Assembly: GCF_025351285.1 (NCBI RefSeq)
Contig: NZ_JANXWG010000105.1
Span: 39,679-103,678 of the forward strand
DNA length: 64,000 nucleotides
Direction of reading: 5' to 3'
DNA from: Novosphingobium sp.
Lineage (GTDB): Bacteria; Pseudomonadota; Alphaproteobacteria; Sphingomonadales; Sphingomonadaceae
Position 1 is the stretch's first letter. Each line of letters starts with the position of its first letter. The position numbers were made by a program, and so were the translations under genes. Below the pieces are notes generated by a model. The model was not told where the DNA came from, made no database searches, and saw only the letters and a list, made by a program, of their open reading frames with translations. Positions 43,964-53,450 of the stretch are shown here, in pieces.

Positions 43964-45340
43964 CTAAGCGGTTTTCAGCAACGAAATCAGCGGATCGAGC
44001 GCCGGTGCGGTGTCGAGCGACCAGGCGGCGTCGAGCACGGCTTGCGCGCGGCCCGAGGGCAGCACGTCTTCGGCGTATTGGCGGAATAGCGCCGACAGCA
44101 TGTCATCGGGCACCCGAGCGCCGGGAGTGCCGAGGAAATGATCGACGTTGTGCGCTTCGGTGGTGCCATCGGTGAACGTGGCCAGTAGCGAGCAGCCTTC
44201 GAACGTGGCGCGCGTCTTGTCGGCGATGAGGTCGACCCGCTCGCGCAGGCGCAAAATTTCGGGATCGGTGAAGCTGGCCGGCGCGGTTTCAGCGATGGTG
44301 AACCGGCCTTTGACCCAGGCGGCGGCGGCGCAGAAGCGTAAGTCGAAGGTTGCCTCGCTCTCGCTCGATGGCAGGCCGAAGCGATCGCGCCGCTCGTCGG
44401 CGATCGATTGGACCAGCGGGTTGACCTTGAACACCAGCCGGTCGAGTTCGCGTCCGCCAGCGCGCGATCGTACGGCCAGCACGCATTCGACCGGGCCATG
44501 CGTGATCGTCTCGGTCGGCACCACCTTGTAGGTCTGGCCGAACAGCCGCCAGTTTTCGCCGAGCGTGGCAAGTATCGGCTCGATCTTGGCGCGATCTTCA
44601 TCGCACAGCGCCTGGAACATGCCGCGGTCGCCTTCGAAGGCGGTGGCGGGCGCCGTAAATCCGCGCTCGGCCAGCTCGAACGCGACCAGGCCCGAGCGCG
44701 CGGTGGCGCCGGTGATATACGACAGCGTCATGCTGCCGACCGAGGCATAAAGGCCGAACGCTGTGCACATGGCCACGCCCACCGCGTTGCGCATCGGTTC
44801 GGCGTCGAGCCGGGCGAGCAGCGAGCAGGCGATCGCTGCGCCGACCCCGCCGGTCAGCCCAGCAGGAACGCCGCCACGATAATAGCCGCTTGGCATCAGG
44901 ATTGTCGCAACCGCGAGCTCGCACTCGATGCCGAGCGCCAGTGCGGTCAGGAAATCCCGTCCGGTCGCCTTGCGCGCCTCGGCAATGGCAAAGGCAGCCG
45001 GCAGCACCGCCGAAACCGCGTGCATGAAGCACGGGATGTAAGTGTCGTGAAAGTCGAGCACTTCATAAAGCGCACCGTTGACGATGGCGGCTTGCGCAGG
45101 AGTGGTGCGGGTGCCGAACCAATGGATATGCGTGCCGCGTTCGGTCGGCCCGTCGGCCAGCGCCCAGTCGTGCAGCAAGCGGATCGCCGGGTGCCCGGTC
45201 GCGCCGACCGAGGCCTTGAGCTGGTTGATCACCAGCCGCTTGGTTTCTTGCAAGATTTCGTCGGACAGCCCGGTTGCCGCCTGTTGTCGCGCAAAGTCGA
45301 CCAAGCGTTCGGATACGGTCAAGGCAACGCTATCGGTCAC
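43964..45340 (-). CDS. MmgE/PrpD family protein
   Basis: A 458-residue protein from a GTG overlapping the preceding stop (GTGA). It matches MmgE/PrpD: ETKRLVINQLKASVGATGHPAIRLLHDWAL, AAIVNGALYEVLDFHDTYIPCFMHAVSAVLPAAFAIAEARKATGRDFL, and FKVNPLVQSIADERRDRFGLP. Characterised members are 2-methylcitrate dehydratase, cis-aconitate decarboxylase and iminodisuccinate epimerase. The D-x-x-D/H motif region is present as DFHDTY. With LeuCD- and isocitrate-lyase-type genes 3-9 kb away, a branched tricarboxylate or alkylmalate substrate is a reasonable guess. Confidence 0.83.
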   Translation of the reverse strand: MTDSVALTVSERLVDFARQQAATGLSDEILQETKRLVINQLKASVGATGHPAIRLLHDWALADGPTERGTHIHWFGTRTTPAQAAIVNGALYEVLDFHDTYIPCFMHAVSAVLPAAFAIAEARKATGRDFLTALALGIECELAVATILMPSGYYRGGVPAGLTGGVGAAIACSLLARLDAEPMRNAVGVAMCTAFGLYASVGSMTLSYITGATARSGLVAFELAERGFTAPATAFEGDRGMFQALCDEDRAKIEPILATLGENWRLFGQTYKVVPTETITHGPVECVLAVRSRAGGRELDRLVFKVNPLVQSIADERRDRFGLPSSESEATFDLRFCAAAAWVKGRFTIAETAPASFTDPEILRLRERVDLIADKTRATFEGCSLLATFTDGTTEAHNVDHFLGTPGARVPDDMLSALFRQYAEDVLPSGRAQAVLDAAWSLDTAPALDPLISLLKTA

Positions 45341-46260
45341 GAGGCGACCGGCTCCAGCCGCACGCCGCGCGCCACTTCGCCGTACATCCATTCGAGCAAG
45401 TCGGGATCGGTCTGGTTGTACCCGGAAATCCCGACCAGCGCTTCGTAGGCCGGGTAGCCGCGCAAACCGACCAGCGTGGGCTTGCCGCCACGGTTCGAGG
45501 TATAGACCGCTCGGACCGGGAACGCATGGATCGCCGCGCAATGGTCGGCGAGATCCGGGATTTCGGCGAACAGACCGGCAAGGCTGGCGCCGCTGGCAAG
45601 CGTCAGGTCGATCCATGCCTGGTACTGGCGATCGACGGGATGGGTCTTGACCGGGTAGCCGGAAGCCTGCTCGGCCGCCATATCGGGGGTCTCGAACAGG
45701 CTCAGCCGGAGGCGCTGTACCTCGTGCCCGTCAGCCCAGCGCTCGCACAGCGCGTTCAGGAAGCTGCGGAACCCGGGCTCGTCGCTGCGGCGGCGGACAA
45801 AGATCGCGAACGTAGGCGCAGGCGGCGGGCCCTGTGGCGGGCTGGGTAGCGTGCGATCCGCAAACGTGTGGCCGTTGTCGCCGATCACGCGATAAGTCGT
45901 GCTCTGGTCGACGATCAGATCGATGTCGGCCAACATGCTGGCACGCACCGTGGGCGACGGGCTGGCGCTGAACGCGGCCAGGGCATCGTCGTCGTGGTAG
46001 CGAACGTCCGAAATCCACATCAGTTGCGCGTGTGCGGGACAGGCGGTGTCGATGCCGGCGAGCGCATCGAGCAGCGACGGACCGAGCGGCTCAAGCTGGA
46101 AATGGCGGTATTCCCAGATGCCCGGCCGGCGCGCGATCGAGGGGCTGTGGACATCGCGCCAATAGCGCAGAACCGCTTCGAGCGGCAGGTGCGGCAGTTT
46201 CCAGCCGCACGTGACGCGGCAGATTTGTGCACGATTCTCGATCGCGATCAACGTGTTCAT
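45337..46260 (-). CDS. Hypothetical protein with EthD-like features
   Basis: A 307-residue protein from the ATG at 46260. I cannot place it firmly. The segment LEAVLRYWRDVHSPSIARRPGIWEYRHFQLEPLGP resembles the EthD/dimeric alpha-beta-barrel motif (W-x-x-x-H-x-P-x-x), and a second half with TFAIFVRRRSDEPGFRSFLNALCERWAD may repeat the fold. It is translationally coupled to the PrpD-like gene. EthD-type domains often accompany oxidative degradation enzymes. Confidence 0.55.
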   Translation of the reverse strand: MNTLIAIENRAQICRVTCGWKLPHLPLEAVLRYWRDVHSPSIARRPGIWEYRHFQLEPLGPSLLDALAGIDTACPAHAQLMWISDVRYHDDDALAAFSASPSPTVRASMLADIDLIVDQSTTYRVIGDNGHTFADRTLPSPPQGPPPAPTFAIFVRRRSDEPGFRSFLNALCERWADGHEVQRLRLSLFETPDMAAEQASGYPVKTHPVDRQYQAWIDLTLASGASLAGLFAEIPDLADHCAAIHAFPVRAVYTSNRGGKPTLVGLRGYPAYEALVGISGYNQTDPDLLEWMYGEVARGVRLEPVAS

Positions 46261-46505
46261 GGCTTCATCTCGATCCCGCCCGCCGGTTTGCGGCCTTGCT
46301 TGCGGCTTACGATTGCTGGTGCGCGAATGTCTGCGCAATGATTTCCCGCGAGGTATGACGAAAAGGCGGGACCGCTTGCCGATCGAGCGCAGTCACTCAA
46401 GGAACCGCATTCCGGTTATCGCGCGACATGCCGTTTGCGCCACCATCGGGCGAAGCGGCTCAATCGCATGGTCGAGCGAGCGTTGAAGGTGGAAGGAACA
46501 AGATT

Positions 46506-47144
46506 ATGGCGACGACCCTGTTGGCCGTGGCGTTCGCCATGGCCTCGATCCCGGGCGCGAACGCACTGCCGCCCGGCCCGAACGCCGCAGCCTTCGGCCC
46601 GGAGCACGCGCGCGCCGTTAGCGAGAGCCGCGCGCAATGCCGGGCCCGATCGTTCCAACTTGGCGCCAGCGATCCCGACATCGTCGAGGCCTGGCACGCG
46701 CTGCGCGGGCCCGATGGCGTGTCGCGGGTCGAGCGGGTGGCGCTGCCGGGCAAGCGCGGGAGCTATTTCGGCGGATCGGTGAAACTGACCCAGTTCGCGC
46801 TGGGCCAGCCCGATCGCGTGGTGCTGGTCAACGGGTCGCCCAATATGACCATTCCGCCGCACGCCGCGCCCTATCGCGAGATCTTCATCATCCTGGCCGG
46901 CTCGTCGCAAATGATCATGCCCGATGGCGGAACGATCGAACTCAAGCCGGGCAGCCTGTTCATCGCCGATGATGTGGGCGTGACCAAAGCGCGCGGCGGT
47001 CGATCGGGGCCGTGCGGCTACATCGCGCTCGACTTGCAGTTCAACGTGCAGCCGCTGCCCGAGTTTCGTTCCGGCCCCGAAGTTCGTTCCGGCCCCGAAG
47101 TTCGTTCCAGCCCCGAAGCTCGTTCCAGCTATGACAAAAAGTGA
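46506..47144 (+). CDS. Exported cupin-like protein with C-terminal hexapeptide repeats
   Basis: A 212-residue protein from the ATG at 46506 after GAAGGAA. A signal peptide (MATTLLAVAFAMASIPGANA) precedes a cupin-like core: FGGSVKLTQFALGQPDRVVLVNGSPNMTIPPHAAPYREIFIILAGSSQMIMPDGGTIELKPGSLFIADDVG, where the P-P-H, E and G-S-L-F-I-A-D-D segments are the expected barrel elements. The tail is built of SGPEVR-type repeats. It lies upstream of the TonB receptor gene, in the same direction. Function unknown. Confidence 0.68.
   Translation: MATTLLAVAFAMASIPGANALPPGPNAAAFGPEHARAVSESRAQCRARSFQLGASDPDIVEAWHALRGPDGVSRVERVALPGKRGSYFGGSVKLTQFALGQPDRVVLVNGSPNMTIPPHAAPYREIFIILAGSSQMIMPDGGTIELKPGSLFIADDVGVTKARGGRSGPCGYIALDLQFNVQPLPEFRSGPEVRSGPEVRSSPEARSSYDKK
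47066..47130 (+). repeat. 18-bp tandem repeat inside the cupin-like gene
   Basis: Three full copies of an 18-base unit (ttcgttccggccccgaag, one base changed in the third) and a partial fourth encode the repeats FRSGPE/VRSGPE/VRSSPE. Because the unit is a multiple of three, copy changes keep the frame. Confidence 0.9.
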
Positions 47145-47320
47145 GACCGCTATGAGGGCGCAGGCAATTGGCACAGCGGGGTAACGTGCCAGTCTCCAAC
47201 CGGGCCGAACAGCGGCCCGGACGGCGATCCGGCGCTGCCGACGCGACAACAATCACAACACGCCTCGCACCGCACCTAGCGGAAACGAAGCGGAAACCAA
47301 CCCGAAGGGGGGAACTGGCC

Positions 47321-49879
47321 ATGATGCGTTTCAGTCATTCAAATCGCGGAACCCGCACCGGCGCATGCGCCGTCATTGCGACCTTGCTGCTCGGGGCGTC
47401 GCACACTGCGATGGCGCAGGATACCGTGCCGGCACCTCAGGCTGCCGACGCCATCGATCCGTCGGTGATTGTCGTCACCGCGCGCAACCGTGAGGAAAAG
47501 CTTCAGGACGTGCCGCTGGCGATCACATCGTTCAGTGCGCAGACTCTGGAAAATGCCAACGTCCGCAACTTGCGCGACGTCGCGTATCTCACGCCCGGCC
47601 TTTCGATCACCAGCGGCGGTTCGGAGTTCGGCGTCAACCCGGTGATCCGCGGCCAGACCAACCTCAACGGCGGAGCGGGCGATCCTAACGTCGCGGTGTT
47701 CATCGATGGCGTCTACATTTCGAACAACACCGCGATCAACGTGGGGCTGATCGATCTGGAGCGTGTCGAAGTGGTCAAGGGCCCGGTCAGTTCGCTCTAT
47801 GGGCGCAACGCCTTTGCCGGCGCGATCAACTATGTCTCCAAGAAGCCTTCGCTGACCGATCCGCATGGCAACATCACTGCATTCGGCGGAAATGACGGAC
47901 AATACAGCGTTTCAGGCGCGATCAGCTATCCGCTGATCAAGGACGTGCTCGCGGTCAGCGTGGCCGCCGGATACGAACATTTCAGCGGCAGCTACAAGGA
48001 CCAGACCAACGGCACGCGTGCCGGCGGATTCAAGAAGCGCGACATCCAAGGAACGGTCTATTTCAAGCCGTCGCCGGCATTCACCCTGACCGGCAGCTAC
48101 TACTACGGCAAGGATACCTTCGGCGGCTCGGCGATCGCATACAATGTCAACAACTGCGGTACGCGGACCAACCCGCCCAGCGTGCAGGACCCGAGCGGCC
48201 TTGGCTTTTCGCAATTCTGCGGCCATTTCGATCCCGATGCCCATCCCGTCGAAGTGCCGGTGATCAACCCGGCGGCAGGCCAGGCCGGCAACGATCGCAA
48301 GGTCAACCTGGCGCGCCTGAACATGAGCTATGACTTCGGCTTCGCCAAGCTGTCCTCGATCACCGGCTATGTCAAAGTCGACCAGCAGCGGCTGACCGAC
48401 TTCATCGGCCGCAGCAACGGCATCCCGTTCATCCTTACCCCCGGACCGGGCGTGGCCTTGCTGCCCGAACTGTTCGGGTCGAACACCAACAACAAGGACT
48501 TCAGCGAAGAACTGCGGTTGCAGTCGGACGCCAGCAAGCCGTTCCGCGTCCAGGTCGGTGGCTTCTATTTCAGCGGCAAGACCTTCAGCACCACGCTGGT
48601 CACGGTCGACGGCACCAACCTGCCCGCAGGCCAGACGCTGCTGCCCGGCTTCGCGGCCAATTCGCTGACGTCGAACGGCCAGTTGAACGGGGCCAAGATC
48701 GTTGGCCAGACGCTGTCGCATGACAAGCAGTATTCGGGCTTTGTCGGCGCTGATTACGATCTGTTCCAGGGTCTGACCGCGTCGGGCGAATATCGCTATA
48801 CGCACCAGGAAAAGGACCAGTTGGTCATCCGCAACACGGGCTGCCCCAACACGTTGACCGTACAGACGGCCAGCTGCAACGGGCCGCTGCCGACACCGTA
48901 TCTCTACCCCAACTCGGTCAACAACGTCGTCGCGCCCGTTTCGGGCGCGTTCAACTTCAGCAACTATCGCGGTACGTTGAAATATCAGGCGACGCCGACC
49001 ACCAATCTCTATGCCAGCATCGCCAGCGGCACCAAGGCGGGCGGTTTCAACCAGCGCGCGGTGGCAGCAGCCGACGGTTCGCAGCCCGATCTCAAGTTCG
49101 ACCCCGAAAGGAACACCACGTACGAAATCGGCATGAAGAACAGCCTGTTCAACAATCGGCTGCAATTCAACGTCGCGGCGTACCACATCAACACCAAGGG
49201 CATTCAGATTTCCGGCCCTTCATCGGTGCCGACCAATCCGGGGCTGGTGACGAAAAACTTCGGCAGCGTGCACACCGATGGTTTCGAGGTTGAACTGGCC
49301 GCCAAGGTGGCAACCGGCGTGCGGGTCAATGCGGGCATCGGCTATTCCAACCCCCGCTTTGGCAAGGATGCCTTCGATTTCGGCGCGGCCGGTGCTTGCG
49401 CCAGTGCCAATGTGACGACCGGCGTGATCACCCCGAATATCCCGCAATGCGCCAGCCGGGTGGTGATTTTGCCCGCCAACTCGCAGTTCAACAACAGCAA
49501 CTTCAACAAGGCAGCATTGTCGTTGTCGGGCCTTTCGCTGCCGCGTGAAACCAACTGGACGGTGTCGGGCGGGATCGACATGGACGGCCAGATTTCCGGC
49601 GACTGGAAGTGGAACGCCACGGCCAATGCGCGCTGGGAAGCCAAGCAGTTCGGGTTCAACAACAACATCAGTTACTACGGGCCACGAACGATCATGAACG
49701 TGCGCGCCGGCGTGTCCAATTCGACCTTTTCGATCTCCGCCTACGTCAACAACCTGACCAACGACCACACGCCCGAAATCGTCTCGGTCAACGCCCGGTT
49801 GAGCGATTTCGGTGGCGATCTTGATGGTTACCTGCCGGTGGGGCGCCAGTTCGGCGTAACCGTCGGGGCCAAGTTCTGA
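47321..49879 (+). CDS. TonB-dependent receptor
   Basis: An 852-residue outer membrane receptor from the ATG at 47321 behind AAGGGGGGA. A signal peptide (ending ASHTAMAQ) is followed by a TonB-box-like SVIVVTARNREEKLQDVPLAIT, the plug (NLRDVAYLTPGLSI, VFIDGVYISNNTAINVGLIDLERVEVVKGPVSSLYGRNAFAGAINYVSKKP) and a 22-strand barrel ending GVTVGAKF with terminal Phe. The plug type is that of the sphingomonad receptors for plant- or aromatic-derived compounds rather than classical siderophore receptors. It precedes the degradation operon by 150 bases and may import its substrate. Confidence 0.93.
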   Translation: MMRFSHSNRGTRTGACAVIATLLLGASHTAMAQDTVPAPQAADAIDPSVIVVTARNREEKLQDVPLAITSFSAQTLENANVRNLRDVAYLTPGLSITSGGSEFGVNPVIRGQTNLNGGAGDPNVAVFIDGVYISNNTAINVGLIDLERVEVVKGPVSSLYGRNAFAGAINYVSKKPSLTDPHGNITAFGGNDGQYSVSGAISYPLIKDVLAVSVAAGYEHFSGSYKDQTNGTRAGGFKKRDIQGTVYFKPSPAFTLTGSYYYGKDTFGGSAIAYNVNNCGTRTNPPSVQDPSGLGFSQFCGHFDPDAHPVEVPVINPAAGQAGNDRKVNLARLNMSYDFGFAKLSSITGYVKVDQQRLTDFIGRSNGIPFILTPGPGVALLPELFGSNTNNKDFSEELRLQSDASKPFRVQVGGFYFSGKTFSTTLVTVDGTNLPAGQTLLPGFAANSLTSNGQLNGAKIVGQTLSHDKQYSGFVGADYDLFQGLTASGEYRYTHQEKDQLVIRNTGCPNTLTVQTASCNGPLPTPYLYPNSVNNVVAPVSGAFNFSNYRGTLKYQATPTTNLYASIASGTKAGGFNQRAVAAADGSQPDLKFDPERNTTYEIGMKNSLFNNRLQFNVAAYHINTKGIQISGPSSVPTNPGLVTKNFGSVHTDGFEVELAAKVATGVRVNAGIGYSNPRFGKDAFDFGAAGACASANVTTGVITPNIPQCASRVVILPANSQFNNSNFNKAALSLSGLSLPRETNWTVSGGIDMDGQISGDWKWNATANARWEAKQFGFNNNISYYGPRTIMNVRAGVSNSTFSISAYVNNLTNDHTPEIVSVNARLSDFGGDLDGYLPVGRQFGVTVGAKF

Positions 49880-49899
49880 CCAATCGGGCGATCACGCAG

Positions 49900-49926
49900 G
49901 AGGCCGGCGCGGGGGGCGCCGGCCTC
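49900..49926 (+). terminator. Strong hairpin after the TonB receptor gene
   Basis: An 11-base-pair perfect GC-rich stem (gaggccggcgc/gcgccggcctc) with a five-base loop begins 20 bases past the stop. There is no clear T tract (acacattt follows). It could terminate, attenuate, or stabilise the receptor mRNA, separating its expression from the following operon. Confidence 0.55.
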
Positions 49927-50030
49927 ACACATTTCGGGCCAGGGCGCACAGGCATATTGCCCCATTGTTCGTGCCCGGGCCCCGCCCGGCGGTCCTTGCC
50001 ATTTGACCTTCCGACAGCAAGGTTTGCACA

Positions 50031-51446
50031 ATGACCACAGCCAGCGACCCGATTTCGGCGACCAGCATTGCACCGAGCCTGCCGCTGTCGGTGCGGATGG
50101 GCTGGGGGATCGGCACGCTGGGCCCGGTCACGGTGCTGACCGCGACCAACGTGGTTCTGCTGAGGTACATGACCGATTTCGTAGGGATCAGCGCGGGGGT
50201 TGCCGCGTCGCTGATCGCCTTTTCCAAGATCTTCGACGCCTTTGCCGACCCGACGATGGGCGTGGTCAGCGATCGCACGCGCAGCCGTTGGGGTCGGCGG
50301 CGGCCATACCTCGTGCTGGGCGGGGCGATGCTGGCGATCGCGGTGGTCGGCCTGTTCGCGGTGCCCGATTTCGGCGCGGTTGCCACGCGCGTGTGGTACG
50401 TCGGGTTCCTGCTGCTGTTCTATGCGGTGGCCTACACGGTCTTCAACATCCCCTACATGGCGATGCCCGCCGAGATGACGTCGAATTATCTCGAACGATC
50501 CAACCTGATGAGCTTCCGCGTCTATGCGGTCGGCGCGTCGCAGATCGTGGCCTCGGTGTTCGGGCCGATGTTGCTCGGCGCGTTCGGCGGCGGGGCGGGC
50601 GCCTATCGCATCATGGCGCTGGTGTTCGTTCCGATCATCCTGGGATCGGCGTGGACCTGCTTCAGGCTGACCCGCAACGCCCCCGCCACCGAGCGCGCGC
50701 GCGACGTGGTGCAGGCGCCGTTGGGTGAGCGTATCAGTTCGGTGCTGTCTAACCGTCCGTTCATGGTGCTGATCCTGGTCAAGTTCCTGACCCTGATGGC
50801 GCTGGGCGTGCAGTCGGTTTACGCGTTCTTCTTCGCGCACGTGCTTGGTCTGTCGGACGGCTATCTCGGGCAGTTCTTCCTGGTATCCTCGCTGGCGCTG
50901 ATCATCTCGCAGCCGGGCTGGCTGTGGCTGCTGCGCAAGCTGGGCGAAAAGCGCAATGTCTATATCATCGCGCTGCTGCTCTCGATCCCGGCGTACCTGA
51001 GCTGGCTGGCGGCCGGGCCAGCCGAACCGGCGATGCTGATCTATCTGCGCGCCGCGGTCATCGGCGTGGCTGGGGGCGGGGCGATCCTGATGGGCCAGTC
51101 GCTGCTGCCCGATACGATGGAATACGATTATCGCCGCACCGGGTTGCGCCGCGAGGGCATCTTCGCCGGGTTCTATACCACCGTCGAGAAGCTGTCGGGC
51201 GCGATCGGCGTGGCGGCGGTGGGCGCGATCCTCAGCGGCGCCGGATACGTTGCGGCGCACGGCAGCGTGGCCCACCAGCCCGCTTCGGCAATCCGCGCGA
51301 TCTACCAGATCATGGGCTTCGTGCCCGCAATCATCAGCACGCTCGGGGTGATCGCGTTGCTGTTCTACAACCTCAGCGAAGCCAAGCTGAAAGCCACATT
51401 GCCATTGGTGCGCGACGGTGAATTGCCAGCAGGAGCGGTGACATGA
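50031..51446 (+). CDS. MFS transporter, GPH (glycoside-pentoside-hexuronide) type
   Basis: A 471-residue membrane protein with about 12 spans. The GPH signature is clear: GWGIGTLGPVTVLTATNVVLLRYMTDFVGISAG, SKIFDAFADPTMGVVSDRTRSRWGRRRPYLVLGG and LLPDTMEYDYRRTGLRREGIFAGFYTTVEKLSGAIG. Relatives import sugars and glycosides by cation symport, and some sphingomonad members carry other solutes. It is first in the plus-strand operon and its stop overlaps the tannase-family start. Confidence 0.9.
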   Translation: MTTASDPISATSIAPSLPLSVRMGWGIGTLGPVTVLTATNVVLLRYMTDFVGISAGVAASLIAFSKIFDAFADPTMGVVSDRTRSRWGRRRPYLVLGGAMLAIAVVGLFAVPDFGAVATRVWYVGFLLLFYAVAYTVFNIPYMAMPAEMTSNYLERSNLMSFRVYAVGASQIVASVFGPMLLGAFGGGAGAYRIMALVFVPIILGSAWTCFRLTRNAPATERARDVVQAPLGERISSVLSNRPFMVLILVKFLTLMALGVQSVYAFFFAHVLGLSDGYLGQFFLVSSLALIISQPGWLWLLRKLGEKRNVYIIALLLSIPAYLSWLAAGPAEPAMLIYLRAAVIGVAGGGAILMGQSLLPDTMEYDYRRTGLRREGIFAGFYTTVEKLSGAIGVAAVGAILSGAGYVAAHGSVAHQPASAIRAIYQIMGFVPAIISTLGVIALLFYNLSEAKLKATLPLVRDGELPAGAVT

Positions 51447-53044
51447 ACATTCTGCGCATTTTCTGGCTGCTGATCGCCATCTCGTTTGCAGGACCGGCGC
51501 TGGCCGCCGCTCCGGCTCCGGCGTTCGATTATCAGTCCGCCTGCGCCGGCTTGCGTACGACCGATTTCGGCAAGCTGCTCGATGCGCCGACCGGGATCAT
51601 CGCCACCGCGGTGATCAAGTACGGCGCCGACAGCCGCGAAGTCTGCCAGGTCGACGGGTTCGTCACGCCCACCATCGGCTTCAAGATCGTGATGCCCACG
51701 CACGGCTGGAACGGAAAATACCTGCAAGGCGGCTGCGGCGGCGGTTGCGGCACGACCAAGCTGTTCTGGTGCGACGATCCGCTGCGGCGCGGCTATGCCT
51801 GCCTGGGATCGGACATGGGCCACACCGGCTCGGTCGGCGACTGGCGCTGGGCGTGGAACAACCTGCAATTGCAAGGCGATTTCGGCTTTCGCAGCACGCA
51901 TGTCGCATCGATCGCGGGCAAGGCGGTGGTCGCGGCGTTCTATGGCAAGGCGGCAAAGCTCAGCTATTACTGGGGCTGCTCGACCGGCGGGCGGCAGGCG
52001 TACCACGAAGCCGAATTCTACCCGGGCGACTTTGCGGGGATCGTCGGCGGATCGCCCCCGCTCAACGAAACCGGATCGGCGGTGCAACTGGCCTGGACGG
52101 TGAAGGCGAACTTGCGCGCCGATGGCAGCGAGATCCTTGGTGTGCCCGAAGCCGGGCTGCTGCACCGCGCCGTGCTCGCTTTATGCGACAAGAACGACGG
52201 GTTGAAGGATGGGCTGATCGGTGATGCCCGCCAGTGCCGTTTCGATCCCGCCAAGCTGCAATGTCGGGTATCAGACGACGCGCGTGGCAGATGCCTTTCT
52301 GCCGAGCAAGTCGATGCCGCGCGCAAGTTCTACGCCGGGCCGCACGACAGCAAGGGCCGCGCGATCGGCTTCCAGGGCGGGGTCATGCCCGGATCCGAGA
52401 TCAACTGGATCGGTGACTACATCGATGGTCCCGGGCGACCCGCGCAGTACCGCAAGTTCATCGCCAACGTGTTCCGCTATGTCGGCTTCAACCCCGGCCC
52501 CGGTCCCGACTGGACGCTGGCCGATCTCGACTTCGACCGCGATCCGGCGCGGTTGCAGATCAACGAGGCGCTGTACCGCGCCGACAATCCCGACTTGCGG
52601 CTGTTCCGTAACGCCGGCGGGAAGTTCATCGGTTTCCAGGGGTGGAGCGATACCTCGATCGTGCCGATGGGCACCGTCGATTACGTCGATACGATGACCC
52701 GCACGATGGGCGGGCAGCAAGCGACCGACCGCTTCTTCAAGTTCTATATGGTGCCCGGCATGCGGCACTGTTCGGCCGATGGCGACGGTGCCGACAACAT
52801 CGATTTCCTCAGCGCGCTGGAAAACTGGGTCGAAAACGACACCGCGCCCGATGTGCTGATCGGGCACAACTTCGATTGGGGCAGCCCGCCGACCACGGCC
52901 CCGGTGTGGCCGCTCGATCCGACGAAAGTACGGTTCGACCGGCCGCATTTTCCTTACCCCGCCACCGCGCTTTACAGCGGCACGGGTGATCCCAATGCCT
53001 TGTCGAGCTGGGTGCGGGTCATGCCCGGTCGAACCGCTCGATAG
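51443..53044 (+). CDS. Tannase/feruloyl esterase family protein
   Basis: A 533-residue exported esterase. A signal peptide (MNILRIFWLLIAISFAGPALA) is followed by the tannase fold: HGWNGKYLQGGCGGGCG, the nucleophile elbow YYWGCSTGGRQAYHEAEFYPGDFAGIVGGSP (Ser), Asp in FQGWSDTSIVP and His in VPGMRHCSADG. The Cys next to Ser and the Cys next to His give the CS-D-HC motif of tannase and feruloyl esterases. It should cleave an aromatic or similar carboxylic ester in the periplasm. It overlaps the transporter gene by four bases. Confidence 0.9.
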   Translation: MNILRIFWLLIAISFAGPALAAAPAPAFDYQSACAGLRTTDFGKLLDAPTGIIATAVIKYGADSREVCQVDGFVTPTIGFKIVMPTHGWNGKYLQGGCGGGCGTTKLFWCDDPLRRGYACLGSDMGHTGSVGDWRWAWNNLQLQGDFGFRSTHVASIAGKAVVAAFYGKAAKLSYYWGCSTGGRQAYHEAEFYPGDFAGIVGGSPPLNETGSAVQLAWTVKANLRADGSEILGVPEAGLLHRAVLALCDKNDGLKDGLIGDARQCRFDPAKLQCRVSDDARGRCLSAEQVDAARKFYAGPHDSKGRAIGFQGGVMPGSEINWIGDYIDGPGRPAQYRKFIANVFRYVGFNPGPGPDWTLADLDFDRDPARLQINEALYRADNPDLRLFRNAGGKFIGFQGWSDTSIVPMGTVDYVDTMTRTMGGQQATDRFFKFYMVPGMRHCSADGDGADNIDFLSALENWVENDTAPDVLIGHNFDWGSPPTTAPVWPLDPTKVRFDRPHFPYPATALYSGTGDPNALSSWVRVMPGRTAR

Positions 53045-53111
53045 CCCCCCGGATACCGGTTGGCCGGCGCGCGTCGATTGCGCCGCACGGTCCGCACAAT
53101 AGGGTCATCGC

Positions 53112-53450
53112 ATGGCAACAACCTCGACCACGGATGCTTCTTCAGTTCGCCAACCACGCCGCCGTGTCGCGCGCGGCCAGGCCCGTCCGCGCTATCTGGC
53201 ACCGCAGGACATCGACCGGCTGGCGATCATGTTCGTGGCGCTGATGGCCGAAGTGTCCGCGCTGCGCGACCGGCTCGACACGCACGAGCTGCTGGCGGAC
53301 GCGGGCATGGTTGCGACCGGCGAGGCGATCGAAGCGGCGGTGCTGTCACCCGAACGACTGGCGCGGCGCGAGGAGGGCCGCCACGCGATGCTCAAGCGCG
53401 TGTTGCGCGTGGTGACCGAGGAAACTGCGCCCGACGGAGAGTCGGCATGA
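53112..53450 (+). CDS. Hypothetical protein in the hyu operon
   Basis: A 112-residue protein. The N-terminal 30 residues are basic and probably disordered (VRQPRRRVARGQARPR). A helix follows (DIDRLAIMFVALMAEVSALRDRLDTHELLAD), likely coiled coil, then LSPERLARREEGRHAMLKRVLRVV. I recognise no family. Coupling to the next gene by ATGA and its place in the operon support expression. Confidence 0.6.
   Translation: MATTSTTDASSVRQPRRRVARGQARPRYLAPQDIDRLAIMFVALMAEVSALRDRLDTHELLADAGMVATGEAIEAAVLSPERLARREEGRHAMLKRVLRVVTEETAPDGESA

Noticed and set aside
49788..51275. A 495-codon minus-strand frame opposite the GPH transporter
   Set aside because: Gln/His/Arg-rich shadow of a clear membrane-protein gene.
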